64,000 bases of DNA from Aeromonas jandaei (GTDB lineage: Bacteria; Pseudomonadota; Gammaproteobacteria; Enterobacterales; Aeromonadaceae), in contig NZ_CP149571.1 of assembly GCF_037890695.1 (NCBI RefSeq), positions 3,192,001-3,256,000 on the forward strand, given 5' to 3'. Position 1 is the first letter of the stretch. The number at the start of each line of letters is the position of its first letter. Shown here one piece after another: positions 1 through 9,395 of this stretch. The translations under genes and the position numbers were made by a program. The notes beneath the pieces were generated by a model, which was not told where the DNA came from, did no database searches, and saw only the letters and a list, made by a program, of their open reading frames with translations.

Positions 1-711
1 CTCGTTGGGCGGGCAGCCGTGCATGGTGGAGAGGGTAACGCCGTGCACCAGCTCAGCCGGGATGCGCTCCACCAGCTGTTGCAGGCGATCGCGCCGCGCC
101 CCCAGTCCCAGCTCGGCGATAAACTGCTCGTCGGCAACCAGCTCGCGCAGCACCTGCTGGTACTCGGCAAATTTCGGACTTTGGCTTGCATCCATCAGGC
201 TGTGGATAAACTGCTGCATCGGTGGCTGTTTGATGCCATCGAGGTTGTAACCCACGCTCATGTTGAAGATGAAGGACTTGGCCTCTCCGTCGAGACGCGG
301 GTCGAACACCTCCTCCAGCAGGTAGAGGGCAAACCAGGCTTTCAGATACTCGTCAAACGCCTTGGGCAGCGTGAACTCGGTAGACCACTCGGTATTGAAG
401 CACTCGTCTTCGGCATCGATGCAGGGCTTTTCCAGTTCGAGACGGTCCAGGATCTGCACCGTCTTGAGCTCGATAAAGCGCCCGCCAGTCAGCCAGGAGG
501 TGACGATGTTCTGGGCCAACTGGGTATGGGGGCCGGCTGCCGGGCCAATGGGGGTCTCGCAGGTTTCACCGAACACCTTGATCTTGCGCTCGTCCTGCTT
601 GCGATAAAATTGTGCGGCGGGAATACCGAAAATAGTCTGACTCTCTTTATATTCCGCAAAAATACGGGTCAGAAGGTTCTTGAAGGGAACGGGTCGCATA
701 ATATCGCCCAT
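1..711 (-). CDS. ygfK: YgfK, putative selenate reductase/oxidoreductase Fe-S subunit (N-terminal part, truncated by window edge)
   Basis: The first 237 codons of a large protein whose C-terminal part lies beyond position 1. It opens with MGDIMRPVPFKNLLTRIF and contains ETCETPIGPAAGPHTQLAQN and the STMHGCPPNE stretch typical of YgfK-type proteins, which are related to dihydropyrimidine dehydrogenase and glutamate synthase small subunits and are predicted to carry FAD and iron-sulfur clusters. A strong AAGGAG-type site stands 8 nt before the ATG. In E. coli ygfK follows mocA (ygfJ), as here, in a selenium/purine-linked cluster. A selenate reductase role has been proposed from E. coli genetics; the true substrate is uncertain. 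No cofactor motif can be checked because the rest of the gene is missing. Confidence 0.85.
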   Translation of the reverse strand, partial: MGDIMRPVPFKNLLTRIFAEYKESQTIFGIPAAQFYRKQDERKIKVFGETCETPIGPAAGPHTQLAQNIVTSWLTGGRFIELKTVQILDRLELEKPCIDAEDECFNTEWSTEFTLPKAFDEYLKAWFALYLLEEVFDPRLDGEAKSFIFNMSVGYNLDGIKQPPMQQFIHSLMDASQSPKFAEYQQVLRELVADEQFIAELGLGARRDRLQQLVERIPAELVHGVTLSTMHGCPPNE

Positions 712-1185
712 GGCTATCTCCTTGCAGCTGTTCTGCGCATTGGCAGCATGAATAAATGGGGTATCCCGCACGGGCATTACCCCTTGGTAAGGAGAGGAGC
801 AACTATCAGGCCACTCCATCGGCAAAACTATTTTTTAGGGTAAAAGCGTGAGATGGCTCGAATTAATGAAGGCTGTTTGGCATGTCGCCATTATGATTGA
901 TGAGAGTGGTTATCACTCACTTGAAATTTTATTCAAGGCAATGCCAGAGAAAAAAGAGAAGTATCAAATCGGCAGCGATAAATATCACTTTGATAGGGTG
1001 AAAATCATCCAGCATTATCGCAAGCCAGCCCCGGCCAATATGGCCGGGGCTGGCTTAAAAGTCACAGCCATATAAAAGGCAGTCGTCGCTATTTCGGTTT
1101 ATCCAAAGGCTGCGAGATGACTCGCGTTACCGCCCCCTCTGGCTGCCATTGTATGCAGAGGGTGGTGGTGCTCCAACGATACGAC
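712..1185. other. Intergenic stretch between ygfK and mocA with one strong hairpin
   Basis: 474 bases without a convincing gene. The only possible reading frame (848-1075 on the plus strand) has no ribosome binding site and runs through the hairpin at 1022-1056. The promoter of ygfK is probably in the half nearer 712, but I could not pick out a clear -10/-35 pair. Confidence 0.6.
1022..1056 (-). terminator. Strong hairpin downstream of mocA
   Basis: A near-perfect GC-rich inverted repeat of about 16 bp (AAGCCAGCCCCGGCC facing GGCCGGGGCTGGCTT) with a very short loop, 130 nt past the mocA stop. Neither side has a long T run, so it may be a processing or attenuation hairpin between mocA and ygfK rather than a classical terminator. 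Confidence 0.5.
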
Positions 1186-1845
1186 TCAGCCCTGCTCGGT
1201 CGTAAACTCGTCGGCAGAACGCAGCTCCAGCTCGCCGCGGATCAGCGCCTGATAGCGCTCGGGGGTATCGATATCAAAGAGGATGGCAGGACTCTCGACC
1301 GGTATGGTGCGATGGGGGCGTTGCAGCAGCCAGCGGCGCACCGAACCCTGTGCCGGCGCGGCAGCCAGCTCCCTTGCGAGGGATTTTGGCAGCAAGACCG
1401 GATGACCCGCCTCCCCCTCAAAGCTCGGGAACAGGGCGAGATCTCCGCGCGCCTGCCACAACTGTTGATAGACCTCGCGCGGGATACAGGGCAGATCTCC
1501 GTGGCTGATAAAGAGGTAGTCAGCATCACTGGCCGCCAGAGCGCAGCGGATGGAACTGCCCAACCCCTGCTCATAGTCCGGGTTGTGGACGATGAGGATG
1601 TCGGGGAGATTCCCATAACAGGCAGCGAGCTCGGCCCCGCGATGGCCCACGACCAAAATAATCCGGGAACAGAAGGCCAGGGCATTTTTGAGACTTGCAT
1701 CAAGAATTGTCCCCGAGCCATAAGGTAGCATCATTTTCCATGCCCCCATGCGGGATGACAAACCTGCTGCGGTAATTATACAGTCACACTGTTCACGCCC
1801 CCGAGCCTGCACCTTTTCATTCACCTCGCTATTTACTTCGGTCAT
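1186..1845 (-). CDS. mocA: Molybdenum cofactor nucleotidyltransferase (MocA/YgfJ-like)
   Basis: A 219-residue NTP-transferase of the MobA/MocA family, expected to transfer CMP (or another nucleotide) to molybdopterin to make the dinucleotide cofactor of xanthine-dehydrogenase-type hydroxylases. The nucleotide-binding signature AAGLSSRMGAWKMMLP is at about residues 26-41, the metal-binding GDLP at about 116-119, and GHPVLLP at about 146-152. Two in-frame ATGs are available: 1851 has its AAGGA only 1 nt away, while 1845 has AAGGA at 7 nt, so 1845 is preferred. The gene diverges from yqeC with almost no space between the starts. Its neighbours (yqeB, yqeC, ygfK) support a role in the selenium-dependent molybdenum hydroxylase system. 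Confidence 0.85.
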   Translation of the reverse strand: MTEVNSEVNEKVQARGREQCDCIITAAGLSSRMGAWKMMLPYGSGTILDASLKNALAFCSRIILVVGHRGAELAACYGNLPDILIVHNPDYEQGLGSSIRCALAASDADYLFISHGDLPCIPREVYQQLWQARGDLALFPSFEGEAGHPVLLPKSLARELAAAPAQGSVRRWLLQRPHRTIPVESPAILFDIDTPERYQALIRGELELRSADEFTTEQG

Positions 1846-1849
1846 TGCC

Positions 1850-2686
1850 ATGTCCTTGCCACAATCTGTTATTCACGCGTTTCCGGATATTGGTTCGCTT
1901 TTAAATCCACTGCTTGAAAATAGTGACAACCATACCACGCTAATTAGCCTTTGTGGTGCCGGCGGAAAAACCAGCACCCTGTTCTGGCTGGCGGAATATT
2001 TTTATAAGCAGGGTAAAAGGGTGCTAATTACCACCACCACCCGGATGTTTCTGCCAGCCCCGTCACACTATCGGGAATTGATTATCGAGACGGATCCCGT
2101 TCGTCAACTTACCCGCTGTCAGGCTCTGCCGGATGGCCCGACCCTGGTTGCCCTGTTCAGCCATCTCGACGAGCGCACCGGCAAGGTTGCAGGGCCGGAT
2201 CTGCGCCAAATCGACCTGCTCAAAGGACAGCAGCGCTTCGATCTCATCCTGGTCGAAGCGGATGGCGCCCATCACAAGTTATTGAAAGTGCCCGCTTTGC
2301 ATGAACCTTGCATTCCACACCAGAGTGACTGGGTGATCGCCCTGCTGGGCGGTGCCATGGTGGGAGCCAATGCCGAACCGGCGCAGATCCACCGCTGGAC
2401 TGAATTGCAGGCCCTGTGCGGGATTGCGACCGGTGAGCCACTGGATTGGGCACTGTTTGACAGGCTGCTCTCCCACCCCGAGGGGGTGTTCAAGGGCACC
2501 CCGCCCGGGGCGCGCCGGATCTGGTTTATCAATGGCGATTATCAAAATGAGGCGTCGTGGCTGGCGGAATTGATAAAGCTGCAGAGCCGCCACCCCGAGA
2601 TCCACGCCATCTGGCAGGGGGCCGTGCGCGAATCCCCCCCCATCCGTCACCTGATCTGCACAGCTCCGCACGGGGAGGCGCTTTAG
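1850..2686 (+). CDS. yqeC: YqeC, selenium-dependent hydroxylase accessory protein
   Basis: A 278-residue protein with a P-loop-like SLCGAGGKTS at about residues 33-42 and the family stretch ILVEADGAHHKLLKVPA. YqeC proteins occur almost only with YqeB, MocA and selD, and are assigned by genome context to maturation of selenium-dependent molybdenum hydroxylases; the reaction is unknown. The ATG at 1850 is chosen because the frame further upstream (to 1748) lies inside mocA and lacks family resemblance, though the Shine-Dalgarno before 1850 is poor. It runs into yqeB 39 nt later, so the two are probably co-transcribed from a promoter that must lie within the mocA coding sequence. Confidence 0.85.
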   Translation: MSLPQSVIHAFPDIGSLLNPLLENSDNHTTLISLCGAGGKTSTLFWLAEYFYKQGKRVLITTTTRMFLPAPSHYRELIIETDPVRQLTRCQALPDGPTLVALFSHLDERTGKVAGPDLRQIDLLKGQQRFDLILVEADGAHHKLLKVPALHEPCIPHQSDWVIALLGGAMVGANAEPAQIHRWTELQALCGIATGEPLDWALFDRLLSHPEGVFKGTPPGARRIWFINGDYQNEASWLAELIKLQSRHPEIHAIWQGAVRESPPIRHLICTAPHGEAL

Positions 2687-2725
2687 CCTCGCCCCTGACG
2701 TTTTAAGGATGAAAAGAGGTACCTT

Positions 2726-4318
2726 ATGAATCTGTTTGCACACGCAGCCCGACTGGAACAGGAGAACACTCCGTTTGCCATGGCCCAGATCATCGAGAGC
2801 CGGGGCTCCACCCCGCGCCATCAAGCCCAGATGCTGGTAATGGCCGATGGCCAGATCCTCGGTACCATCGGCGGCGGCATGATCGAGCGGCTGGTGATCG
2901 AGGAAGCGATGGCTGCCATTGCCGAACGCAAGCCGCGTATCTTCCACGGCCGGATGGCACGCAACGGTGAGCATGCGGTCGGGTCGGATTGCGGTGGTGC
3001 CATGTCGGTCTATATCGATGTCTATGGCCTGCGACCACGGCTGGTGCTCATTGGTGCAGGCCACGTCAACCGGGCTGTGGCCCATGCTGCGGCGCCGCTC
3101 GGCTTTGATGTCCATGTCGGGGATTGCTTCGAGGGGAGCCTCAACCCTGACCTCTTCCCGGCCGGTACCCATCTGGTGCAGGCCGATACCATCAGCGCGG
3201 TGATCGAGAAACTGGCCATCGAGCCCGCCAACTTCGTCATCATCGCCACCAACCATCAGGACAAGGAGGCGCTGGATCGGCTCATCAGCCGTCCCCTCGC
3301 CTATCTGGGGCTGCTCGCCAGCAAGCGCAAGGTGCAGACCTTCACCCAGGCGCTGCGCCAGCAAGGGGTGAGCCAGGAGCAACTGCAGCAGCTGCACGCC
3401 CCCATCGGCTACAACATCGGCGCCGAGACCCCCGAGGAGATCGCCATCAGCATTCTCGCCGAGTTGTTGCAGGTGAAAAACGGCAAGGCAGGCGGTCTGA
3501 TGCAGGATGATGTGCGCCTCAAGCGGGATCAGCTGGTGGTGATGCGCGGCTCCGGCGATATCGCCACCGGGGTGGCGCTGCGCCTGCACAATGCCGGTTT
3601 CAAGGTGGTGATGCTGGATCTCGACAAGCCCACGGTGATCCGCCGCACTGTCGCCTTCGCTCAGGGGATGTTCGACGGTGAAACAAGTGTCGAGGGAGTG
3701 CGTGCCAAGCGGGTCGAGAGCGTCGAGCAGGCGTTCGAGCAGCTGGATCGGGGCGTCATTCCGCTGCTGGTTGACCCCGACTGTGCCACCCTTGCCGAGC
3801 TCAAGCCCCGCTATCTGGTGGATGCCATCCTCGCCAAGCAGAATCTCGGCACCCACAAGGAGATGGCCCCCATTACGGTGGCCCTTGGCCCGGGTTTTGA
3901 GGCGGGGCGCGACTGCGATGCGGTGATCGAGACCAACCGCGGCCATCATCTGGGCCGGGTCATCTATCAGGGCCCTGCCCAGCCCAATACCGGCATTCCC
4001 GGGGTGATCGAGGGACACTCCGCCCGCCGGGTGGTGCGCGCCCCTGTCGCCGGGGTGATGAAGAGCATTATCAGGCTAGGTGATCTGGTGCAGGAGGGGG
4101 ATGTGATCGCCCATGTGGGGGATGCCCCCATTATCGCGCCGCTCTCCGGCATGGTGCGAGGTCTGCTCAGCGATGGTATAGAGGTGACCGTCGGCTTCAA
4201 GATCGGTGACATCGACCCCAGAGGCGAGCGGGCCGACGCCACCACGGTATCGGACAAGGCACGCGCCATCGGCGGCGCCGTGCTGGAAGCCATGATGCAT
4301 CTGGCCCAGCGCAGATAA
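2726..4318 (+). CDS. yqeB: YqeB, selenium-dependent molybdenum hydroxylase system protein (XdhC-like fusion)
   Basis: A 530-residue multidomain protein. Residues 1-70 are XdhC/CoxI-like (IIESRGSTPRH, GTIGGGMIE); about 103-131 form a Rossmann fold (LVLIGAGHVNRAVAHAA); about 268-300 start a second nucleotide-fold domain (VVMRGSGDIATGVALRL); about 430-500 resemble a lipoyl/biotinyl-like barrel (RAPVAGVMKSIIRLGDLVQEGD). This architecture and length match E. coli YqeB and the EF2563 family, thought to help insert selenium or sulfur into molybdenum hydroxylases. XdhC proteins bind and sulfurate molybdenum cofactor, so a comparable job is likely. It is the second gene after yqeC, and a terminator follows at 4334. 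Confidence 0.87.
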   Translation: MNLFAHAARLEQENTPFAMAQIIESRGSTPRHQAQMLVMADGQILGTIGGGMIERLVIEEAMAAIAERKPRIFHGRMARNGEHAVGSDCGGAMSVYIDVYGLRPRLVLIGAGHVNRAVAHAAAPLGFDVHVGDCFEGSLNPDLFPAGTHLVQADTISAVIEKLAIEPANFVIIATNHQDKEALDRLISRPLAYLGLLASKRKVQTFTQALRQQGVSQEQLQQLHAPIGYNIGAETPEEIAISILAELLQVKNGKAGGLMQDDVRLKRDQLVVMRGSGDIATGVALRLHNAGFKVVMLDLDKPTVIRRTVAFAQGMFDGETSVEGVRAKRVESVEQAFEQLDRGVIPLLVDPDCATLAELKPRYLVDAILAKQNLGTHKEMAPITVALGPGFEAGRDCDAVIETNRGHHLGRVIYQGPAQPNTGIPGVIEGHSARRVVRAPVAGVMKSIIRLGDLVQEGDVIAHVGDAPIIAPLSGMVRGLLSDGIEVTVGFKIGDIDPRGERADATTVSDKARAIGGAVLEAMMHLAQRR

Positions 4319-4333
4319 GGCAGCCACCAACAC

Positions 4334-4365
4334 AAAGGGCCCGCCATGATGGCGGGCCCTTTTTA
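4334..4365. terminator. Bidirectional rho-independent terminator between yqeB and the DMT transporter
   Basis: The stem AGGGCCCGCC/GGCGGGCCCT with a 4-nt loop (ATGA/T) is followed by TTTTTATTT on the plus strand and preceded by AAA, giving a shorter T run on the minus strand. It separates two convergent genes. Confidence 0.85.
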
Positions 4366-4385
4366 TTTCGTTGCCGACAATCAAC

Positions 4386-5309
4386 TCAGCCGTGCTTGAT
4401 GCGGGTCTCCCCCGCCACCGACACCACAGAACGCTTGCCCTTGCGGCTGATGACGATAAGCGCCAGCACGATAAGGGCGATGCCGCTCCCCTCCACCAGC
4501 CCCGGATTTTCGCCCAGCAGCCACCAGGAGAGCAGCACGCCGCTTACAGGCACCGCCAGGGTACTGAGGCTGGCGATCCCGGCAGGCAGCTTTTTCAGCA
4601 CGAACAACCAGAGGCTCCAGGCCAGCGCCGTGGCAAAGATGGCGCTGTAGGCGAGCGCGCCAAACACATAGGGCTGCCAGTCGATGGGTCGCTCCGGCAC
4701 CAGCGCCGCCACCACGGCCATCACCATGGTGGCGTAGATCATCTGCCAAGTGGTAAGGGACATCAGATCCACCCCGGGGTGGCGGGCATACATCCGCTTG
4801 GCGATGATGGCGCTGATCCCCCAGCAGATACCGGAGGCAATCCCCAGCAGCGCACTCTTCATGGAATCCAAATGCAGCTGCCAGGGCTCGATCACCAGCA
4901 GCAGGCCGCAGGCGGCCACCCCGACCGCCAGATAGTGGAGCTTGCGCATCCGCTCGCCGAGAAAGAGCGCCGCGAAGATCACCACCCAGAACGGCATGGT
5001 GTAGCTCAGAATAGCCACCTTGCCCGCCCCGCCGCTGATGAGCGCCCACTGGGCCAACCCCACCATGCCGCAGGTCTGGAACAGGGCGATGGCGAGGGTA
5101 TAGCGAAACGGGGTGGGCTTGAGATAACGGCGCCCGCGCAGGGCCAACACCAGCAGCAGAACCAGAGAGCCGCACAGGCAGCGCAGGGCGGTGAACTCGA
5201 AGGCCCCCGCGTAGAGCATCACCTGCTTCATCACGATCCAGCTGTAACTCCAGATGGCGGTGAGCAGGATCAATCCCCCCAGCGCCGCCATATTGATCTT
5301 TCCGCTCAT
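4386..5309 (-). CDS. EamA/DMT-superfamily transporter
   Basis: A 307-residue inner-membrane protein with about ten hydrophobic segments in two repeated EamA halves, characteristic of the 10-TMS drug/metabolite transporter superfamily (RhaT/YdcZ-like). Recognisable stretches are [38 protein letters not shown] and [15 protein letters not shown]. The ATG at 5309 has AGAGGTGAG about 11 nt upstream; a GTG at 5324 would add five residues. The gene sits between the yqeBC unit and the carbamate kinase gene, in the position where E. coli has no transporter, so it may export or import a substrate of the catabolic cluster, but the family is too broad to name it. Confidence 0.8.
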   Translation of the reverse strand: MSGKINMAALGGLILLTAIWSYSWIVMKQVMLYAGAFEFTALRCLCGSLVLLLVLALRGRRYLKPTPFRYTLAIALFQTCGMVGLAQWALISGGAGKVAILSYTMPFWVVIFAALFLGERMRKLHYLAVGVAACGLLLVIEPWQLHLDSMKSALLGIASGICWGISAIIAKRMYARHPGVDLMSLTTWQMIYATMVMAVVAALVPERPIDWQPYVFGALAYSAIFATALAWSLWLFVLKKLPAGIASLSTLAVPVSGVLLSWWLLGENPGLVEGSGIALIVLALIVISRKGKRSVVSVAGETRIKHG

Positions 5310-5434
5310 TTGTTTGTCACTCACCTCTTATCACTCATTGCGCCGGGTCTGCTCTCGGCGTCTTGCCCGCGCTTGAAGGCGGCCATCTTACGCCGCTCAT
5401 CCTCCGCTGACCATGACTGCCCCGAAATGAACAA

Positions 5435-5451
5435 GGGGGCCGATGGCCCCC
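5435..5451 (-). terminator. Terminator at the end of the ygeW-yqeA series
   Basis: The perfect 7-bp stem GGGGGCC/GGCCCCC with a 3-nt loop lies 30 nt past the carbamate kinase stop and is followed on the minus strand by a moderately T-rich stretch (TTGTTCATTT). Confidence 0.6.
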
Positions 5452-5480
5452 GCAATCACACTCAACCCGAGCTGGAACAC

Positions 5481-6413
5481 CTAGCGGCTGATAAGGGTTC
5501 CCGTCTTGCCGGCAATGCCGTCGGCGGCCTTCTCCAGCAAGGTGATCAGGGATTTACGCCCCGGCATGGAGGTCGCGAACGAGAGCGCCGCCTCCACCTT
5601 GGGAAGCATGGAACCCTTGGCAAACTGCCCCTGTGCAATAAAGCTGTTGGCATCTCCCACGCTCAGCTGATCGAGCCACTGCACCTCGGGCTTGCCGAAG
5701 TTGATGGCCACTTTCTCTACCGCGGTAAGGATGATCAGCATGTCGGCGTCGATAAGCTCCGCCAGCTTGGCACTGGCCCAATCCTTGTCGATCACTGCGC
5801 TGGCGCCGCGCAGGTGATTGCCCTCCCGCAGCACCGGAATGCCGCCGCCACCGACGGTGATCACCACCTGACCGGCAGCCAGCATGGCAGAGACGGTCTC
5901 TTTCTCGATGATATCGACGGGTTTGGGGGATGCCACTACCCGGCGATAGCCACGGCCGGCATCCTCTTTGAGCCGCTCGCCCTTGGCCATCAGCGCCTCG
6001 GCCTCCTCCTTGCTGAAGAAGCCGCCGATGGGCTTGCTCGGGTCAAGGAAGGCGGGATCGTTTTTATCCACCTCCACCTGGGTCACCAGAGTAGCAACCG
6101 GCTTGTGGATGCCGCGTTCAAGCAGTGCCTCGCGCAGAGCATTTTGCAGGTCATAACCGATGTAGCCCTGACTCAGGGCCACGCAGACCGACATGGGCAG
6201 ATGGGGGGATTTTGGCTCGTGGCGTGCCGCCACTTCGAACGCCTGCTGGATCATCCCCACCTGCGGCCCGTTGCCGTGGGTGACCACCACCTCGTGCCCC
6301 TGGGCGATCAGGTCGGCGATAGTGTGCGCGGTGCTCTGCACCGCCTTCATCTGCTCGGGCAGGTTGTTGCCCAGCGCATTGCCACCAAGGGCCAGTACGA
6401 TTCTCTGTTTCAT
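5481..6413 (-). CDS. yqeA: Carbamate kinase (YqeA/ArcC family)
   Basis: A 310-residue amino-acid-kinase-fold enzyme that converts carbamoyl phosphate and ADP to ATP, CO2 and ammonia. It shows the N-terminal VLALGGNALG, the substrate-loop THGNGPQVGMI, and VVITVGGGGIPV. Start at 6413: GGAG lies 9 nt before ATG, and upstream in-frame sequence does not resemble the family. It is the last gene of the minus-strand catabolic series. With the YgeW carbamoyltransferase homologue upstream, the simplest reading is that a carbamoyl group released from the substrate is phosphorolysed and used to make ATP. The arginine deiminase gene arcC is homologous, but context favours yqeA. Confidence 0.9.
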   Translation of the reverse strand: MKQRIVLALGGNALGNNLPEQMKAVQSTAHTIADLIAQGHEVVVTHGNGPQVGMIQQAFEVAARHEPKSPHLPMSVCVALSQGYIGYDLQNALREALLERGIHKPVATLVTQVEVDKNDPAFLDPSKPIGGFFSKEEAEALMAKGERLKEDAGRGYRRVVASPKPVDIIEKETVSAMLAAGQVVITVGGGGIPVLREGNHLRGASAVIDKDWASAKLAELIDADMLIILTAVEKVAINFGKPEVQWLDQLSVGDANSFIAQGQFAKGSMLPKVEAALSFATSMPGRKSLITLLEKAADGIAGKTGTLISR

Positions 6414-6508
6414 CTTGTTATCTCCAGTGAGGGGACAAGCCGGCGCAATACCGGCCCACCTTTCGTTGTTCACATAACCTTGCTGCTCTGCGTGTTTCGA
6501 ACTGATTG

Positions 6509-7933
6509 TCAGCCGGCCACTGTGGGGCAAGGCGAGTGCAGATCCGGCGCCAAGGCCGGATCAAAGGGCGCTCTGGCCAAAAACCGGCCGTGACCACGCC
6601 GCCCCAGGAACTCGCCGTCGCGGGCGACTATCTCGCCACGGCTCAGGGTCAGCCTGATCCGGCCGGGGCAATGCATCCCCTCGTAGGGGCTGTAGTCGCC
6701 GTTGTCGTGCAACTGTTGATGGGAAATCAGGGTGTCACCACGGGGATCCATGATCACCAGATCGGCGTCAGATCCCGGTTGCAAGTTGCCCTTGCACGGC
6801 CAGAGGCCAAACAGGCGCGCCGGGTTGGCGCTGGTGAGAGCTACGAAGCGGGACGGCGAGATGCGCCCCCCCAGCACCCCGTGGGCAAAGAGCAGCAGCA
6901 TCCGGTTTTCGACCCCGGGCAAGCCGTTGGGGCAGCGGCTGAAATCGCCGCCCGAGAGGGTCATGCGCTGGGCGTGGGAGAAGTTGCAGTGATCGGTCGC
7001 CACCGTATCGATGTCGCCCGCAGCGATGCCGACCCACAGCTTGTCCTGCTCGCGGCGCGAGCGCAGCGGCGGACTCAACAGGTAATCGACCCCGTTCTCC
7101 TTGTAATAACACTGCTCATCGAGCAGCAGATATTGCGGGCAGGTCTCCACCCAGACTGGTTGGCCCTGACGGCGCGCCAGTTTCAGATACTCCAGCCCCA
7201 AGCCGTTGGAGAGATGGACGATATAGAGCGGCGCATTGCCAGCGAGCCCCGCCAGATTGATCATCCGGGCGATCGCCTCTGCCTCGCACTCCAGCGGTCG
7301 GCTTTGCGGGTGATACCAGGGCTCACAGTGGCCTGCGGCCAATAGGGCAGCCCGGCGCGCCGCGATGGCTGCATCGTTCTCGGGATGGACGGTGGCGAGC
7401 GCCCCCACCTCCTTGAGGCGGGCCAGCGCGCGCAACACATCGTGATCTCCGAGCTTGTACTGGTAGGTGAGATAGAGCTTGAAGCTGCTGATCCCCTCCT
7501 CCTGCACCATGGCGGCCATCTCGTGGAGGATGGCGTCATCCACATGCTGGACAACGCCGTGAAAGCCGTAATCGATCACCGCCTGATCGGCCGCATAGTC
7601 GTGATAGCGGGCCAGCTGGTGATGCAGATTGCACCCCGCCGGGCCAAATCCCATGTGATCGACGATGGTGGTGGTGCCACCACAGGCGGCGGCACGGGTA
7701 CCGCTGAAAAAGTCATCGCAACTGCGGGCAATGCCCACATCGATGTTGAAGTGGGTATGGACGTCGATACCGCCCGGCATCACGTAGCAGCCGCTGGCAT
7801 CGATCACGTCGGTCTCGTCATCGGGCTGGATAGCGGCGGCTCGCGCGCGGATCACCCCGTTATCGATCAGCAGATCCTGACGATATTCACCCTGTGCATC
7901 GACCAGCACACCGTTTTTGATCAGCCGTTTCAT
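6509..7933 (-). CDS. hyuA: Dihydropyrimidinase / D-hydantoinase (HyuA/YgeZ)
   Basis: A 474-residue amidohydrolase that should hydrolyse a cyclic amide (dihydropyrimidine or 5-substituted hydantoin) to the N-carbamoyl compound. The metal site is intact: HTH with His59 and His61 (GGIDVHTHF), the carbamylatable lysine at about 152 (GISSFKLYLTYQ), and the final aspartate in VATDHCNFSH. The ATG at 7933 has GAGGTGGTGGGG immediately upstream. E. coli HyuA (461 residues) is a D-phenylhydantoinase with unknown natural substrate. It sits between ygeY and carbamate kinase, 95 nt from the latter. Confidence 0.9.
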   Translation of the reverse strand: MKRLIKNGVLVDAQGEYRQDLLIDNGVIRARAAAIQPDDETDVIDASGCYVMPGGIDVHTHFNIDVGIARSCDDFFSGTRAAACGGTTTIVDHMGFGPAGCNLHHQLARYHDYAADQAVIDYGFHGVVQHVDDAILHEMAAMVQEEGISSFKLYLTYQYKLGDHDVLRALARLKEVGALATVHPENDAAIAARRAALLAAGHCEPWYHPQSRPLECEAEAIARMINLAGLAGNAPLYIVHLSNGLGLEYLKLARRQGQPVWVETCPQYLLLDEQCYYKENGVDYLLSPPLRSRREQDKLWVGIAAGDIDTVATDHCNFSHAQRMTLSGGDFSRCPNGLPGVENRMLLLFAHGVLGGRISPSRFVALTSANPARLFGLWPCKGNLQPGSDADLVIMDPRGDTLISHQQLHDNGDYSPYEGMHCPGRIRLTLSRGEIVARDGEFLGRRGHGRFLARAPFDPALAPDLHSPCPTVAG

Positions 7934-7966
7934 CCCCACCACCTCGAACATCACTTCAAACAGCAA

Positions 7967-7990
7967 AGCCCCGCCTCAATGGAGACGGGG
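7967..7990 (-). terminator. Intercistronic hairpin between ygeY and hyuA
   Basis: The inverted repeat GCCCCG.CTC / GAG.CGGGGC around a small loop is followed on the minus strand by TTTGCTGTTT. It could reduce read-through from ygeY into hyuA, or it may be a stabilising mRNA hairpin. Confidence 0.45.
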
Positions 7991-8038
7991 CACTTGCGAC
8001 AGCTGGGCGGCGATGGCAGTCACCACCCGGCAGCCCCC

Positions 8039-9256
8039 TTACTTGTCCAGCTCGGCCAGATAGAGCATGGGGATCACGGCGTACATGGCGGCGCACTTGA
8101 CCAGATGCTCTTTCCAGGTCTTCTCGTTCGGGGCGTGGGCCTCCGGCTCTTTACCCGGGCCAAAACCGATCACCGGAATACCGTGGCGACCCATGATGGA
8201 GACCCCGTTGGTCGAGAAGGTCCACTTGTCCACCACCGGCTCCTTGTTGAACAGCTCGCGATAAGCCTTGGAGAGGGTTTTGACGGTGATGTGATCCTCT
8301 TCCACCTTCCAGGTCGGGAAGTAGCACTCGGTCGGGTAGACCAGACCGGTATAGGCCGGACGGTCGTACTGGTACATGGAGACCTCGGCACCGGCGGCTT
8401 GCACCGCAGGCAGGGCACGGATCTCGTCGAGCGCACCTTGCCAGGTCTCGCCCCAGGTGAGGCGGCGGTCGATGGAGACGGCGCAGCTATCGGCCACGGC
8501 GCAGCGGCTTGGCGAAGTGAAGAAGATCTCGGAGACGGTCAGGGTCCCCTTGCCGAGGAAGTCGTCATTGCCGAGGTTGTGGCTCAGCTCCTGCAGCTCG
8601 CCAAGGATGGGGCCCATCTTGAAGATGGCGTTGTCACCGCGCTCCGGTGCGGAGCCGTGGCAGCTGACCCCCTGCACATCGATGCGGATCTCCATGCGGC
8701 CACGCTGGCCACGGTAGATCTGGCAGTCGGTGGGTTCGGTACTGACTACAAACTCGGGGCGGATCTTGCTCTGCTCGATGATGTACTGCCAGCAGAGGCC
8801 ATCGCAGTCCTCCTCCTGTACGGTACCGGTCACCAGTAGGGTGTACTGATCTTCCAGCCCCAAATCCTTGATGATCTTGCCCGCATAGACCATGGAGGCC
8901 ATGCCGCCTTCTTGGTCAGATGCGCCGCGGCCACCGATGATCTCGTGATCTTCCATCCCCTCATAGGGGTCGAACTTCCAGTTGGCCATGTTGCCGACGC
9001 CCACGGTATCGATGTGGGCATCCATGGCGATCAGGTGCGGGCCGTGGCCGATATAGCCCAGCACGTTGCCCATAGGGTCGATCTCGACCTTGTCAAAGCC
9101 AACCTTCTCCATCTCCTGCTTGATGCGCAGCACGACGCGCTCTTCATCGCAGCTCTCGCTCGGGATGGCGATCATGTCGCGCAGGAACTGACTCATCTCG
9201 GCCTTGTACTGGTAGGCCTTCTCCAACACCATTTCAAACGGAATTTGCTTGCTCAT
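8039..9256 (-). CDS. ygeY: YgeY, selenium-metabolism-linked M20-family hydrolase
   Basis: A 405-residue zinc-dependent peptidase/deacylase of the M20/ArgE/DapE group. Metal-ligand motifs are visible: [20 protein letters not shown] and TVQEEDCDG, with [11 protein letters not shown] in the lid domain. Length matches E. coli YgeY (403). The start at 9256 follows GGAG (TATGGAGAATCACA). The family is found with ygeW, ygeX and hyuA in selenium-linked clusters; a role in hydrolysing an amide or carbamoyl bond of the pathway intermediate is inferred. ygeX lies 140 nt upstream, so the two are probably co-transcribed. Confidence 0.88.
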   Translation of the reverse strand: MSKQIPFEMVLEKAYQYKAEMSQFLRDMIAIPSESCDEERVVLRIKQEMEKVGFDKVEIDPMGNVLGYIGHGPHLIAMDAHIDTVGVGNMANWKFDPYEGMEDHEIIGGRGASDQEGGMASMVYAGKIIKDLGLEDQYTLLVTGTVQEEDCDGLCWQYIIEQSKIRPEFVVSTEPTDCQIYRGQRGRMEIRIDVQGVSCHGSAPERGDNAIFKMGPILGELQELSHNLGNDDFLGKGTLTVSEIFFTSPSRCAVADSCAVSIDRRLTWGETWQGALDEIRALPAVQAAGAEVSMYQYDRPAYTGLVYPTECYFPTWKVEEDHITVKTLSKAYRELFNKEPVVDKWTFSTNGVSIMGRHGIPVIGFGPGKEPEAHAPNEKTWKEHLVKCAAMYAVIPMLYLAELDK

Positions 9257-9395
9257 TGTGATTCTCCATAACAACTGAGAGTGCGCGGCCTGTTCGTCGG
9301 CAGCGCCCTGTGCCCGTTACCGCGCCCCGTTGGCGAGGCGCGATCAATGCTTCAATTCGTCTCTCTGCTCTCGCAGGGATTATTCACAGCCGGGG

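Noticed and set aside
848..1075. 75-codon plus-strand frame in the ygfK-mocA gap
   Set aside because: No ribosome site, no recognisable sequence, and its last codons run through a strong hairpin.
2279..4018. 579-codon minus-strand frame opposite yqeC/yqeB
   Set aside because: It is the antisense shadow of two well-supported genes and has no family resemblance; long antisense frames are expected in GC-rich DNA.
4371..6593. 740-codon plus-strand frame opposite the DMT and carbamate kinase genes
   Set aside because: Antisense shadow; crosses the intergenic region and a terminator, low-complexity His/Gln-rich translation.
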